A stretch of DNA of 64,000 bases, from assembly GCA_026874595.1 (NCBI GenBank), contig CM049321.1, positions 26,273,479-26,337,478 on the forward strand, given 5' to 3'. Positions 1 through 14,400 of this stretch are shown piece by piece. The translations under genes were made by a program, and so were the position numbers. The DNA comes from Sipunculus nudus. Its lineage: Eukaryota; Annelida; Sipuncula; Golfingiida; Sipunculidae. Numbering within the stretch: the stretch's first letter is position 1; the number at the start of each line of letters is the position of its first letter. The notes beneath the pieces were generated by a model. The model saw only the letters and a list, made by a program, of their open reading frames with translations, was not told where the DNA came from and made no database searches.

Positions 1-3000
1 TATGAACGGCACTTGAATACCGAATATGACTGCTGTTTATATACACATGCAAACACATTTTGATCAAAGCTGATGCCCTCTACCGCTTATCACAGGATTG
101 AAATCCCAGAATCGCCTAAATCCTAAACAGACCGTCCTATTTCATTATAATAATTATTTTATGTTTCTTGAATCAACGCACATTTTATATGTGTAACTAT
201 CTCTCAAAAGTGTCACATTTCTCACAAATGCGAATCGACGAACTCCGCCAGTCTTAGCTAACCTGTAGACAGCAAATTAGCAGGTAACTATAAGTTTATC
301 TAATATGATCCTCGCGGCAGATGCTCAAAATAGACGAGAATTTTTTTTTGTGTGCATTCATTATATTCGTGTATATAATATGCGTGTAGATTTAAAGACA
401 CAACGATCAAGTAATTGCTCCTAAGTCGAACTTTAAACACAGAGGCCCACTTCTAATTTAGCAAACACCTTCATGACAATCTGATTTATACAGTATGCCC
501 AAGCGATTAGTGCAGAAACGCCGATCAGAAACTCATAAAGAACACGCCTTACGAGATCACATTAAATTGATTACATTTTAAGACGAGAAAGATTATCTGC
601 AAAAATATTTGAGCGTATTTATAATTTTTCAGTGGGGGCACGATGTGTAAATGATATTCACCGACGATCTGTTGACTTGTGAGGTGACACATTAATAAAG
701 TATTATTAAGGCACCATGTTATATCCAGGGGGTGACACACGAGTCATAACATCCATTGAACTCATGACTTTCACGTTAGCCAATTATTCCCATTTGCTCA
801 AACAACTGTACACGTGAGGCTCGGTAACAGCCGAAGTAACCCAGATAAAAGCCTTGAGCTAAATGACGAGTATATTTGTATCTTCATAGAGCCTAAAAGT
901 GCGATATTCGCTGAATGGTCCTGTTTCATTAAATTGACTTTACATCAATATCACCCATTATTGACCCAAGCTCATAATGAAACGAAAAATTTGTGTTGCA
1001 ATATAAGATAAAACAAGGAGGGGCCCTTATTTTATTCTTATATTGAACTTATATATCACCATGATTGGCGGCTGACCAGACCATTTGAGGTTAAAAATTG
1101 ATGTGAATGGCGCTGGCCTTAGACTATACATATTATAATAAAAGTGAAAAAAAACCGCATCACATATAAATAGACTGCTAGTACTAAACTAGACATGCTA
1201 GTACTAGCTTGACATGTTTCATGACAGATGAAGGTGTAGATGCAGATGCAGAAACCTGGACGCAGTTGTGTTTACACAGCATTGACACTCCATGCTGACT
1301 GCATTAATGAAGTTAATTAAGCTGCTCAATAGTAGAGAAGACATACATGAACCTTCTATTCATGAAATATGAATGTCCCGAAAAATAGTTTTCGAAATGT
1401 TCTGAAAATGTAAAAAAAAATACCCATGTTTATAACAATGTTTGACAATTTTTCAAAATGTTTCCTGGAAAAGATCTTTTCTTTCCATTTTATTTAAGTG
1501 TTACATTTTAATAATTTCTTATAAAAATATTATAATTTTCTTAAAATTTTATCAAAACATTTCTTTCACAAATATATGATCTTTACAGAGCTGTAAGTAT
1601 ATTAAAAGGTAGCTTTAAAAGATACTATATTATTATATATAAATATTTTTCAACTCTACATTAAAGGTTTAAAACGATTTTTTTTTATTTTAAAAGTGTA
1701 TTTTTTTTATCTATGAAATTTTAGAATTGTTTCTGATTTTTAAAATGGTCTTTTGAGACATATTCGTAACTTATTTAATTTTTTCATAAAAAAAGTCTTG
1801 GCCTCTGTGGGTTTAGGCCTAATCACAGGTAAAATTACCAATTTTAATTAACCAATATGATTAACAAAGTATACAATGCTGGGTCATTGGGGTTTACTTT
1901 CATTCTGAATACTATTTATTGGTCATCCAATACTCAAGACTGTTAATCAAATGAACAAGATATCCTCGTCCCTATAGTAGGCTGTACACTTCTGTTCACA
2001 TGCGGCCCAGGGGAAAGCTGACCCGAACCCTGCACACCACAGCTCAAACGCACGCAATGCGCATTCTCGTGCAAAAGGTTTTTTACAGTCGAAATTCTAA
2101 GTGATAATTTACAATATTTGATTAATCATTACTGAAAGAAGGTCACCAGAGAAAATCAGACCGTGTCGAGTCTATAACCAATTTGAATATGAGTCAGAAC
2201 TCTCAATAATAAAGCTGCAGTTGATCTCACGTGCGGTGATGACAATGTGTGAAAGAAAACTAGCGGCTATATGCCATCCATACGTCGACCTTGTATTCCG
2301 GAGATGTTGGGCTGTCAGTATAACCTTATAGGGTTTGGATTATATAGTGTATAAAATTAAAATCACCATTTCTGACCATATTCCATCATGTTTTTCTTCC
2401 CGTCTTATTGTTCATATCATAGTGATAAAACTTAAAACATATCATGTAAATCTTCATGCACGGATATTTGATTACAAACCCTTTTCCATCACAAATTTGC
2501 CCAAATATCACTCCATCATACAGATCCTCTCATAAACGGTATTCGAAACGACCGTGAACTTTCAATCGAAGCAGAAATACCCACTGTACGGCCGAAGAAG
2601 AAAAAATTGTCCATTATAGAACAACGTACAAGTCTACATTTTTATAACTAAAAATATGACCGAAAGAAGGCGCCTTTTTTGCATGAATAAATTGAGACAC
2701 GTGCTACTATGAATACTCAAAACCTAAAAACGCCCAAATGGGGACTAGTCTCGGATACCATGGCGGCATATGAACCTAACGATCGCCTTCCCTGCATAAA
2801 CTGGTAATGAATAATAGAAAGGAGTTATTTGAATCACCTGAATCCTCATTTAAGTATCTTCAATCACAGTACATTTTGAAGATGGGTCTTAATCTTTCTA
2901 TTTAAAATACTTTCATCCAGCCAAAATTTTGATAAGACCCTTAGAACAACTTCCAGTTGTGAATGGTATCATGGGGCCGAGTCCGTTTATTTACAAAGGG

Positions 3001-3690
3001 GCATGTTTTCGTGAAAAAGAAGCCCATCGTCTAAGGCAAGTAAAAAAATAAAGATTTTTATTATAAAAAATTGTTTTATATATTTCTGTTAAGCATAGAC
3101 AGGTATTAAAACTAACAGGAAAATTGATTTCCAGAAATCACCCGTTTGCGCACATATTACTTTGTATAATTAATTCATTGAATAATAGATATACTCTGTA
3201 GGTGGTTCTATTTTGAGGTCTTGAAAATAGAACCCTCGTGAAACAAAGCAAAGGAGAAAATTTGCGAAATTGTAAGCAATCAAACAGTATCGTGGCAGAG
3301 AAAGAAGGTAACGCTGTGTTTGGAAAACAAAATCATAAGAAGATTCAGCAATAATATAAACAATTATCAGATAGTTGGTGCCTGTATATGATTAAGGCTT
3401 TTATTTCTTTCCTTTCACCTGTCAGTCACACCCGAGTAACCTCAAACGTAATAAATTATATCTTCTAATAGTTTAATACTGATCCACCTTCTGATTCGTA
3501 ATGAATGATGAGATAAAATGACTAGCAGGTTCTCATGTTCTTGTTAGGATTATCACCCATATCCTATGACCATAACCCATATGACAAGCCTGCACAGGTT
3601 TAGACCCAAAATATAACATTTCGGTAAGCCGACATGTCTGAAACAGAATGTTTCATTGTGTAATGAAAAGCAAAACAAGCATACATAATA
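1..3690. other. No gene seen; AT-rich intergenic DNA
   Basis: ORFs of 60-66 codons lack any coding character. Poly-T and AT-rich patches lie at 1390-1800. A direct repeat AGACNTGCTAGTACTA occurs at about 1173 and 1191. Nothing else is recognised. Confidence 0.6.
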
Positions 3691-3694
3691 CATG

Positions 3695-4041
3695 CCCCTT
3701 TCACACGGCAAATTCAAACCAGCAATCACAAAGCGTTTTCAAGCAGTTTTTGCTTAAAACGATTAGAATTAAGCTCAGGAGTTGGTTTCATGCTGTTTGG
3801 AATGCGAATCGTTTAGCCCTTTGAACGCTCTAGAATGGTATGGACCTAGTTAACAAGCAGCAACTAGGTCACAGGGCAAGCGCGATTTCTTGTGTCAGCA
3901 TGTTGTTACATTGTTCGACATATGAAATGTATACATCATGCATTGTTTCTAGATGCTCGCGTGAACGCACAACACGGATTCAAAGCGACTTGATCAAACC
4001 GCTTTGCCCAAATCGTTTTGAAATATTTTGTGTGAAAGGGG
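3695..4041. mobile_element. MITE with 12-bp TIR CCCCTTTCACAC
   Basis: CCCCTTTCACAC at 3695-3706 is mirrored by GTGTGAAAGGGG at 4030-4041, a perfect 12-bp inverted repeat, followed on both sides by weakly matching AAATTCAAA/TTTGAAATA. The interior (about 320 bp) has no coding signal; a 68-codon ORF inside is repeat sequence. Flanking bases do not show a clear target duplication, so the superfamily is open. CpG is retained, as in the rest of the left half. Confidence 0.7.
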
Positions 4042-5366
4042 TATAACAGAGAGGGTCCGCCACGATCATACATTACCGGCCAATAAGGCCCAGAATGAAA
4101 CAAAGCATCGGGTCTCCCCATGGCCTAAAATACTCACTTGCTCTTCAGTGGGTCGTCTTTGATGACTGTCTGATCAAGGATGATTTGGGGGTTTATATAC
4201 AATTTTAGGAGATGGTAATTAGAATATTGCGATATCTTGCAAACTTCCTGCATGGTAGGTGTGGCCGGTTAACAGCATGTCGGTTCGTGTTTTAATGGGC
4301 AAACAGACATTAAGATATGAAGGAATACGATTCAATGTTCTTTCATGCTTACTTTTATTGCCCTCAATTGCTTTACGCATGAAATGCCTCGTGTTGACGG
4401 CATTGAAAATGGCATATGTTATGACTACAGGTACGTCTTTTCACATTGATTGGAGATCAATCACAGATATTGAAGTAAAATGTAACGGTAAAATGACTGC
4501 CTCCTGCCATTTATGATCTTAAAAGCATTAAATGTGAAGACATATCTATATGTTCCATATGTAGAATACAGGATAAGGTACGCTGATGGGATCAACAAAT
4601 GTATTCTGTATGAGGTTATTGAACCCGTGCCGAGGTAGGACAATACACTAATAATATGTTAAAATGAATCCATCTTAAATAATTATAAGATACTTTACAC
4701 TTTCAAGTTCCAATACCATTTGTATCACAGATAGAGCTTTATGTCATATAGCTATAGCCAGATACACACATAAGTTTGGTTCATAATGGCGACCAGTTGG
4801 AAGCTGGTCAAAGGTATGTCATTCAATTTTGAATGTTTCCTGCTTGAATATGAATTAGTGGTTAATATGAAAAGTCTGCTGAATTATTAAACTTTATAAC
4901 TTCGATTTGATAACATAACGCCAAAAGCAATACTTAAGTAGCCTTTTTTTTTGCAATTTTCATCAGTTGCAGATATAGTCGCCCCTACTTGCTGATAATA
5001 ATAATATCTAACGGAGTCTGAGAGAAAGAGGTAATATAGGCCATGGTTGGTTAAGGTGATTGGTTTGTATTTATGAGTAGGAAATTGTTGCAAATAATAT
5101 TTTTTTGACCAGACCATGTGTTTCTTAATGTTGAAACTGAAGCATGTGAGCCGTTTCTGAAAGTAAGACCAATATATTTATTATAATCATTGGTTGTCTT
5201 TTTTATAAATATTTGACAGTTCATCATTTTACATATTAGTCAGTTATATCTATTTATTACGTTTTTTAATTTAATATATATTATTTTAATAAAAGTAACT
5301 GTTGCAATTTAACTGATGTCCCCAGTCAGCAGGCGCCCGGTGGGGCGGAGGGGGGTGCAGTGTATG

Positions 5367-5417
<51 letters not shown>

Positions 5418-6084
5418 GATATTCATTCATTTTAACCTTGCTTACATGATAAAAAAGTTCATTCACAATTTCTGAATTAAAAAAAAAACAGACTGGAAGA
5501 CAAATAAAGAAAATCACTATTTCTTCCATTATGCTGAGGTTCGAAAAAAAATATATTATGACGTTTCAAACAGATCTTATGTTTTCATTATGATCATTTG
5601 TTTTAAAGTTTATAAATTGTATACAATTACAATATTACACATCTGAATATATAAGATGACTTCGAATTTCAGACTTTAATAGCTTAAATCCGTATACATA
5701 CAGCATATGAATGTTAATTCAACGGTGCGTATAGGAAACAAATTCATATTTAATCAGTATTGAATTATCACGGAGATAAGATGGACAGACAGAGCTGATT
5801 TCTTTATGTCCAGTTTTGTTGAGGCAAGAATCAATTTCAGTTAGATCTATTACTATTTTTTATCTAATAAATTTTACACTTTTGCAATAAAACTAATGTA
5901 ATCGTGCACAGGTGCAAGAAATCAATGGCAGGGTTAGGGGAATGGTGGGCATAACAACACCCTTTACCTGAATTACCATTTATTCCCCGCCTTAGTGGAT
6001 CAGCTCCGTCCGTCTATTGATTCGTCGGGCCGTCGGCCGTCCGTAAGCAATTGTTATGCGAAGCGATATCTAAAAAAAATTACT
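4042..6084. other. No gene seen; unclassified repeat pieces
   Basis: ACCGGCCAATAAGGCC with TGGGTCGTCTTTGATGACTG and TTGGGGGTTTATATACAATT (4075-4205) resembles 21690-21800 (AACGGCCAGCAAGGCC, TGGGTCTTATTGGACGACTG, TTGGGGGTTTATCTATACAA), so this is a dispersed repeat. The rest is AT-rich. Confidence 0.5.
5367..5414. repeat. (TA)n microsatellite next to a GC-rich GGCGGAGGGGGG block
   Basis: TA run with one TAAA interruption. The preceding GCGCCCGGTGGGGCGGAG resembles the G-rich arms of the MITEs found elsewhere in the window, so this may be the remains of one. Confidence 0.9.
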
Positions 6085-6840
6085 CAGATCTACTTCTAAT
6101 TGTAGTAGCAGGTGCACCTTATGGTTCTCACGAGCTGATTAGGTTTTAGCCAAATGAATGATTTTTGGATTTTTATAAAATGTTCAACATCTCATATGCG
6201 ACAAGATTTCACAACATGTTTTACTGGGATCTACTTCTAATAATAGTAACAGGCGCATATTAAGGGTCACCAGAGTTTATTTGGTTTTGGTTACACTTGG
6301 TTCCTTTATAGATTTTTTTCAAGAATTTGTGTATACAAAATGTTTACATTTCATATGCGATACTATTACTCAAAAAGGTTTACAGTTACTCAAAAAGGTT
6401 AACACTTACTTAAAAAGGTTTACAGTTACTCAAATGGGTTTACAGGGATCCATAGTAGCAGGTGTGTCTCCAGAGCTGATTAGGTTTTGTTCACACTTGG
6501 TTCCTTTTTCGATTTTCTCTATGAATTTTGAAATCCTAAACATTTCATAAGCAATGCAAGATTACAAAACTTTCACTCAAATGCATGTCTCCTATGACGG
6601 GGGGCATATATTTAAGGTCTCCTAACTTGAACAGGTTTGGGTCGCTGGTTGATGGATTTTGGGATTTGTTTATGAATTTTTATACAATTATCTCAACCAT
6701 TTATATGCAACGGAGTATCTTACAGAGTGTTACTTAAATCCATTTCTAATAACAAGGCAGTTATATTTTCTTGTAATCTTCACTTGATTAGGTTACGGTA
6801 CATTACTAGTTTATTTTGTGATTTTTATCTACATGCGGTA
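6085..6840 (+). repeat. Diverged tandem repeat of about 150 bp with inner 20-bp subrepeat
   Basis: GATCTACTTCTAATTGTAG at 6087 recurs as GATCTACTTCTAATAATAG at 6229, GATCCATAGTAGCAGGTG at 6447 and AATCCATTTCTAATAAC near 6739. Each is followed by GAGCTGATTAGGTTTT-like and CATTTCATATGCGA-like blocks. Unit 2 has an inserted array of TTTACAGTTACTCAAAAAGG in about four versions (6370-6445). The ORF at 6281-6550 is inside it and is not a gene. Confidence 0.75.
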
Positions 6841-9118
6841 TCTCTGTTATGTTTCAGATTCGATTACAAGGCAAAGCACACATATTTCACATGAGTCACT
6901 TTCCGTATTGGCAGCAGATAAGGTTTTCTGATTAAGCAGCACGAAGTGGACCGTTATTGTTTTCAGTCATTCCTGTGAGGATGTGTGTGTGTCAGCTAGT
7001 GAATACAGTTCGCACAAGCCCTTTTTGCGGAGGATATAGTCCTCTAGTTCAAGAAAGGTTTTGCATAATGCAGTGGCCCGTTACAAATCAGGTAACCATG
7101 CATAGCTGACCTCACATGACAAGAAGTGGCCTGCCTGCAACTTGAAAAAGCCAGTGAATACAATAGAGCCTAAAAATCTTCAATAACTAGACTATTGTTT
7201 TAGTTTTTATTTTCAAATTTCAGATTAAAAACTTACGTATATACTCTGTGAGAATTAAATCAACAATTCTTACAGAAATAAAAACGTGCCATGGTCAAAT
7301 TTGACAAAATTAAAGTTACTAATTTTTATTTTATGCTGATAACTTAAAATAGTTTAAAATTCAGATCTATTTTGGGTATACATATGAATCTTGATTAAAC
7401 AAAGTTATATACCCTAAACAACTATCATGTTATGTGAGTAAACATCTTCCCTGATTTTTAACAAAGTGCTATTCTTTACATAGGGCCTATAACTTCTAGA
7501 AATTACATAATACGAACTTAATTTTTGGCATGTGTGCAGGAAATATATAGGAGAATATTTATGGTAAATATTAAAAAAAGACGGACGGCAACGGAAAATG
7601 GACCATATCTATAAAGCTCAGATGACTTATGGCCGGCTTAGCTAAATATTCTGTGTTTGTGCTCACGTTGGTCCCAAAAAAGTCATCAGGTTTAGATTTC
7701 CAATACAGAAATAAATACATACATTTTACAATATCAAATAATGTAATTCTTTGATTTTTAAATAATCAGTTTACAACATTTCAACTCCACAAATGGCGGC
7801 CAAGGTCATTGGTCACATGCAGCAACATTAACAGCTGATGATTGGATGTAAATCAAAACACAAAAACATGTTATCAGCTAAATCAAAGATAATTGATTGT
7901 TGCATATATTAGATATAATACATACATTGATATGTGTGTATATATTGCAGTATGATATGTACAATTACCAATATTTTAGTGTATAAATATTTATAAATAT
8001 ATACGTCAGTATAATATATATTGATACTTGTGTGGCAATATAATATAATATATATATAGTTATATATATGAATGACTGTAAAATAATCGATCTTTGTATG
8101 ACAATTTCCAAAATATGTAAAACATTTCATAATATCCGCCATTGAGTGATAAAACATTGAAATCCGCAAGGACAGCGGTTCAGTCTACTATACTTGAATA
8201 GTTTGACCTACTCATCTTAGTTCGATGTCATCCTTGCAGTATAGATTAAAATAACAAAAAAAGATCTTTCTGGCTGTTGAACATGTTCATTGGAGAATAG
8301 AAATTGGCGATAGGGATATTATCACAAAAATAAAACCTTCGTGAATACCAGGACTCAACGTCGAGGGCACGTCTTAATGTGAAAGGTTTATATTATAAAT
8401 AATAACAATTCAATAAATGATAATAATAAACATGTATACTAAATCATGGTATTATAAATAATATCATGGACATTTAGAATATTTTTTATAATAATTATTT
8501 CCACTCGCCCTTTATTCCTTTGGTCCCCGTCCAATAGTCAGCGTTGTGCACCGATATCAAATTGTTTTATATTTAAAATCATTAATATCATGATGAAAAT
8601 ACTCTCTGTAGGTCCTTGGAATTGAATTGTTTTCCATTTCATGGTGTTCCATGTTGGTAACACACCATAAAATGCGAAAAAATGTTACGTTAACAGTTAA
8701 AAGTTTTACCAAGTTGTGCTGGAGTTGTTGCAATTTTTTAGAAGCAGTAAGCGGCAAAAGGGGGAGCGCGCGGTGAAAGCGCCAACTTGTGATAAGAAAC
8801 AGAACAGGGCGATTTGATATTATTTGGATGTTAACAGATTTTGTCCTGTTCCGAGAATAGTGGCTGAGACGGGGTAGACTTCATGTAGATATTTTAAAAT
8901 TATAAAATTTTGGAACCGATTAGTCAGTAAAGACTCGCAAATATGCACAAAGACATAATTAGATTGGGACTATCCCAGTAGGAGAATTAGCTAGTATGCT
9001 AATGCGACAAAAATACATGATAATATAAATATGTTACCAATTTTTTAAAACAAAGAGATTCATTCAATTAATGAAGCCATGGAAAAAAAATAGTTCTTTT
9101 GTTCGGTTATTAATAACA
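6841..9118. other. No gene seen; one repeat shared in inverse with 18.45 kb
   Basis: GGCCAAGGTCATTGGTCACA followed by AACAGCTGATGATTGGATG at 7798-7850 is the reverse complement of the sequence at 18452-18515. The remainder is AT-rich with TA-rich tracts at 7905-8070. Confidence 0.5.
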
Positions 9119-9312
9119 AGCCAAACCTAAGGACCTTTAAATGAGATTAAAACAAATTTGGAAAGAGAATCATACTTGAAAATGAATCTCCCTAGGCAAA
9201 AGAGGTATCTGATGGCTCAGTTAAGATGCGGTATATTGCCTCAAATAGAAGGAACTGGTCGCTTTCAGAACATTTACGGTTCTACCACTGGTAAATTACG
9301 AAAAGCTGGAAA
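9119..9312 (+). mobile_element. Fossil of a non-LTR retrotransposon ORF C-terminus
   Basis: Translation gives KPNLRTFK and then, after a break in frame, LPRQKRYLMAQLRCG and GILPQIEGTGRFQNIY. This is the conserved tail of a class of invertebrate LINE ORFs (patterns KPKLRTY and R-S-x-x-AQLRCGILPLxIETGRF) that follows the reverse transcriptase. Stops and a frame change show that it is dead. No adjoining RT core was recognised. It may belong with the antisense RT fragment at 11.0-11.5 kb, but the orientation is opposite, so they are at least not one simple insertion. Confidence 0.55.
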
Positions 9313-11044
9313 TTTACGAAATAATCAATAATGTCAATAATGCATGATAGCGAAGATGAAGATGCGATTCATCTTGTTTCCCGATGCATATCTCGATAAC
9401 AGTGCTTGCCCTGAAAAATACGATTTCAATAACATGGCTGTCCAGGCAAAAACTCGTATATTTATTTACTAATCATGTAAAACAGATGAGTGAGTGAAAA
9501 TGAGTGAAAATTTATTCACAGCATGGGGTGTTAGACAGTCACACTAATTTTATCCAAAATAAGTTTCATTTAACATGTGGTTAAGGAGTATCATATAAAC
9601 CCCGCTGAGGGTTGGATACCATGTGACTTGTACTTTTTTCCAGTTTTCAATGACACTTTAATGAATTAACTATATATCTATCTATAATGACAGTCCGCCT
9701 ACCAGACCTTGTGATATGTGTTCTGTCATCCGATAAATGATGCCCTTTACCGGTGCACAAGGAAAAAGCTGCCCTTCACCACGTGAAGGACCGGGTACCT
9801 TTCCTTTAAGGTTAAGCAGAGATGGTGTGGGTTTTAAATGGCGCACTCACCGTATTGACACTCAGGTACACACTAAACATCAGCAAACGGCGAAGAAACA
9901 AAGAATTTACTGAAAGTATATGAATTGTAATAATTCAGAATTCAAACCACCGAAAGCTCATCTATATTCATATGTTCCATAAAATGCCTGGGAACCGTTT
10001 TGTTACTGAGGCTCATTTATCATCATGAGCACGCTAAATACTAAGTAGGCTGGGAACAGAAGCCCGCTCTCCACTCGACACAGCATAACTAACACCATGG
10101 GCCATGGAACCCCTATTGAAAACCGCTATTGTGTCACGACACAATTATTATTATACAAATTATCTTTGTTTCTTCATACATATACATTACTTCCCACAAA
10201 TACGAATGGTACGGAATATATTCTGTGTATTTTTCAGTTTTATATATTTTGCTATAAAATTATAAACACATTGAACAATAGAACAAAAGTTTAAACTAAG
10301 AAAACCATGTCTTCATGATAAATCTTTACACGATGGCAGTAATCGTAATATGTTAGGCAAATGTAGATTCTGAGCCCATTACTTTTTTGACAGGATTTCT
10401 AACTGAACACAACAATATAAAACAGTTTGTTGAACATCTTTCTCAGACGGTGAAGTTATAGTCCAGATTTGTACTTCATTATACCCGGATGTTTTGATAA
10501 TATCAATGGCACATTTGACTTTATAGCTATAAATGCGTCATATCCTGATTTGTATAATTTATTCACATTTTGAGGCAAAGCTAAGGCCATACACTAATTA
10601 TATCAATGAACTATGGTTATAATACATCAATAATAATAAGATCATGTCAGAACATATGGCACAACTTTGAACAGTTTTAAAGCCCGATGTATAAAGGAGT
10701 TGAATAATCAATGAAACAATAATGAAAAAGGTGTTTTTTTTATTTTATGCAAACTTCAGAGGTGGGGGAGGGATACACTTGAAATACTGTCCAACTGTCC
10801 TGATCCAAAATTTCAGAGGAGTAATCAATTACTGGAGCTACACCTGTATGGTACAACTTATCAAAAATACCACAAGTAACTTTTTTTGTAATTCTTTATT
10901 TTTTATATTATTGTATCAAATTCCTTTGAAGCAGAGTGGCTCAATTTTTCTGAACTCACATATCATGCTATATGGTCTTAAAAATACAATCACAAATACT
11001 TGTATTCACTAACTATCTCAAATTCTTTACTATTTAGTTAAACC
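9313..11044. other. No gene seen
   Basis: AT-rich intergenic sequence. The ORFs at 10097-10294 and 10722-11012 are Phe/Ile/Tyr-rich translations of AT-rich DNA with no domain. Confidence 0.5.
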
Positions 11045-11477
11045 TTACCTTGGGTTTTTAAAATGCATCAATTTTGTTTTTAAAACATTTTCCTTCTAAT
11101 ACCAGTCAAGTCTGAAATTCTTCTTCAGACTTAGCAAAGAGTACTATATCAATTGACTTTATGCCAATAACCAAAAAACTAAAGTGATCTACGAAGTGAT
11201 TAACATATATACTGCACAATGTAGGTTTCAGAGGGTACCCCGTCTACTCCACTAGACAAATAGGCCCGTAAAGATTTCATCTTCATACGAACATACGCTT
11301 TGTGTCCATAAACATAGATTTTATAGCATTATAGATCTTGCCGTTAATATTGCACTCTATTAAAAAATATATAAGCAAATTTCTATTTATCCAGTTGAAA
11401 GCCTTTTCCCTGCCAACCATGGCATCAAAAGTTGAAAAGAACTGGTTTTGCTCATGACATATATGAGGATTATGCAT
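11045..11477 (-). mobile_element. Fossil LINE reverse-transcriptase fragment
   Basis: Read on the minus strand, 11477-11283 encodes KAFNWINRNLLIYFLIECN and NGKIYNAIKSMF, matching the palm-A region of LINE RTs (KAFDWINRDLL). Further along, in shifted frames, come PLKPTLCSIYVNHFVDH (family PLSPTLFSIYVNDLVD), IDIVLFAKSEEEFQT (family DDIVLFAESEEELQ) and VLKTKLMHFKNPR (family VxKTKVMHFRNPR). The order is right for an RT, but the catalytic YADD is eroded and frames are broken, so it is inactive. The clade cannot be fixed by eye. Confidence 0.7.
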
Positions 11478-14400
11478 ACACTTCCTTATGATTCGGGTTA
11501 TTTACGATATGACCGCCTACAGGCCACAATCGTCGTCAAAGAATATTTTCAAAGAAAAACAAGAAAATGCGTGAACATCGGAATACATTTAAGTAGCACC
11601 GCCGAAATTGGTTTGCCATGAATATGTCAAATTTCACAGGAAAAAAATCCTGCCATTATTAAAAACCAATGCAAATGGGCCAAGAACCTCAGCTGAATTC
11701 AAGATGCCTTAAACAAAGGCTAAAATGACTCCGTAGTGCTAATACCATGCATTTTGCAAACTCACCTTTGATAAAACGGTAGGTTATAGTGACCTTATGC
11801 TACATCCAGCTGCTACCATGTATGCCTATCTAACTGATAGTGTTAAAATCATGTTCTTTCAGACAGCTTGCAGAAAATAGATCCCAGTGACATAAGTTCA
11901 GGTTTCCAAGGAAGAGTTACCTAGAAACTCCAAGGATGTCTTGTTAGAAGATTCTAGGTCAAATGGTGACGATCTGTGCCTTGTTAACTGATGACTGCTT
12001 CATTTGAAGGCCTCAAAAATATAAAAAAATGCGTAATAATTAAAAAAAATCAGTCTGCAAAAAACTGATAAAGCACTCGATATCCAATATGCATGCAAAG
12101 AATCACGGCGATCAATGCATTTGTTATTCAGATACTGGAGCTTTTGTATCAATTTGCTAATTATTCTGGGTGGTATTTACGAACAGAATATCTACATTCG
12201 AAATGTTAGGTGATATTAAGAGTCTAACATATTTACGTCATCCTAACGTATCCCATGACGTAATGATGGACTTCATTGGAAACTTTTAGATATTGTACTA
12301 TCTTTAATAATCTTGTCAACGCAATAAAAAAATAACCGAGACAGAATGAAACACAAAAAAGTAAGACAGGACAAAGGAACTACTTATAAAAGTTTTTTTT
12401 TACCTTAAACGTTTTATCATTCAGTGCTCCTATTTCAAATAAAAGTAATTTAAACAAATGAAAACATAAATCAAGGTATCAGATTTGGATACAGATGGTA
12501 TTTTTAACGTTTTCCATCCAAAAACGGAATGGACTTAACAATATTTTATAAATATATCTCTTTATTTGTTGTAGATTATATATTATATAAAATTTAAGTC
12601 ATATATTTATACACTATTCCATAACTGAATGCTTCAAACAATATTTAGAAATTAGATCCTTGCATTTTATTGTGATATTTCTAAAATTATGTGTACTTGA
12701 ATTATTCTTAATTAGTAGTCTGTATGTGAACTATTAAACGCATCAGTTACTGTATCAAACCCGTATTATCATACCGGATATTTTCTACTGTGTGCTTGTG
12801 CTGGTGTCGGCATGCGGTGAAAAAATAAATTGACTATTTTTTTAATCTTGGGATTATAATGATGACAGGTTTGAATGACTTGCTAATGAGGCACAGTTGT
12901 AAAAATATCAAACCAAGCGTCTGTTATAATGATCTTACATTGGACTTAAGCCAAGTAATAGGCCTAAATAACACTGATACAATTGTGACGTCATAATGGT
13001 TACATCAATGACTCACAGATGGCCTTAATTCATTAACATGAATTGAGCCACATTTTTTTGCAACCGAGCAATAATGTTTTACAAAGACTGAAGATGATAG
13101 CAGTAAACCGTAGAAGAAATCCGTCATCACGCGGAATTAAACAACATTTAAATGATAAATATTCCCTGATATCGATAACCCTATACCTCTCATGATATAT
13201 ATCGTGATAAAATGCATCCCTTGCTCCTATATTTCTATATGATTTGTTCTTTATGTGGACTGTCTCAAGGGCATGGTCTCATATATCTCCAGGAAACTTT
13301 CAGACACTGGAGAAATACGTTCTCACGATATTTCCATCCCCTCAGGCAAGTGGGCTGGTGTTATTGTAGAGCCCTGCGCTAATCAATATACTAACAATGG
13401 TCATTTTTAAAAGATTATTGAGAGATCTTTACATGAGTGGTCACTCATTGGAGTTAAGACAAAGCTTATCATGACAATATGCAGATATTTAAAGTTAAAC
13501 TTAAAAGTTAATTAGCCAATTATAATCATCAAATTAAATGACTTTCCCTCAATGGGACTTTTGGTACTTTGATATGTTATTTTACCAGAAGAGTCTGGTC
13601 AAAATACAACAAAAATCATTCCTGTTGCAATTTGTTCCGTGTTTGGTTTGAAAATTAAGTAAAATGACTAGACTATTGGCATTAAATATCACTATATTCT
13701 AAGATATCTGTGGGTTTGGTGGAGGTTGCTGAATTTCTTAATAAAGATAAAAATAATGATGAAGGAGATGGGGAAGGGCAAAGATTGAAGGAGGAATGGC
13801 TAGCGGAGGAGTTGTCGTGGTCACGAGCTGACAATCCTAACACAAGTTACACTCATACTTTAAGATTCAACATCGAAAAAAATACAACAACACGATATCT
13901 AAAGTCCACCAAAATGACCGAACGGTCTGTCCGAATTATGAATGTTTGTTTTACCGTGCCAGTGTCTATAAAGGGGTGTATGCTTATGGGAAGATGGAAT
14001 ATCTTACACAACAATGTCGTGGTTGACAGGGTTTTTTTTCTGCAGGCACAAGGACACATTGAAGACTGAATGACAAAAATTAAACTTTATTTAATGCATA
14101 ATATACACACAGATGTTCCAATATGGTTTGATTTGATACCACGAACACTGCAGCATTGTAGTAGTCACGAGCTCACATTCTTTATAGTCATTCTGAAGAC
14201 CATCTCAGTCATGGTACAGGACAACATTATATATAAACTTTATTTATTTTACATGGATGCTACAAGTTGTAATAACTATTGCTATAAGCACTCTCCGTTG
14301 CTCCAATTATAAAGTTCGTTAGTTTCTAGGAATGGGTGAAACTGGAGGACGAGGAGAAAACCACCAACTTTGGACGGGCAACTACAAGCCACTCTCATAG

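Noticed and set aside
13710-14069. 119-codon + strand ORF
   Set aside because: No domain or motif, an overlapping antisense ORF of similar quality, and a window this long is expected to hold a few such ORFs by chance.
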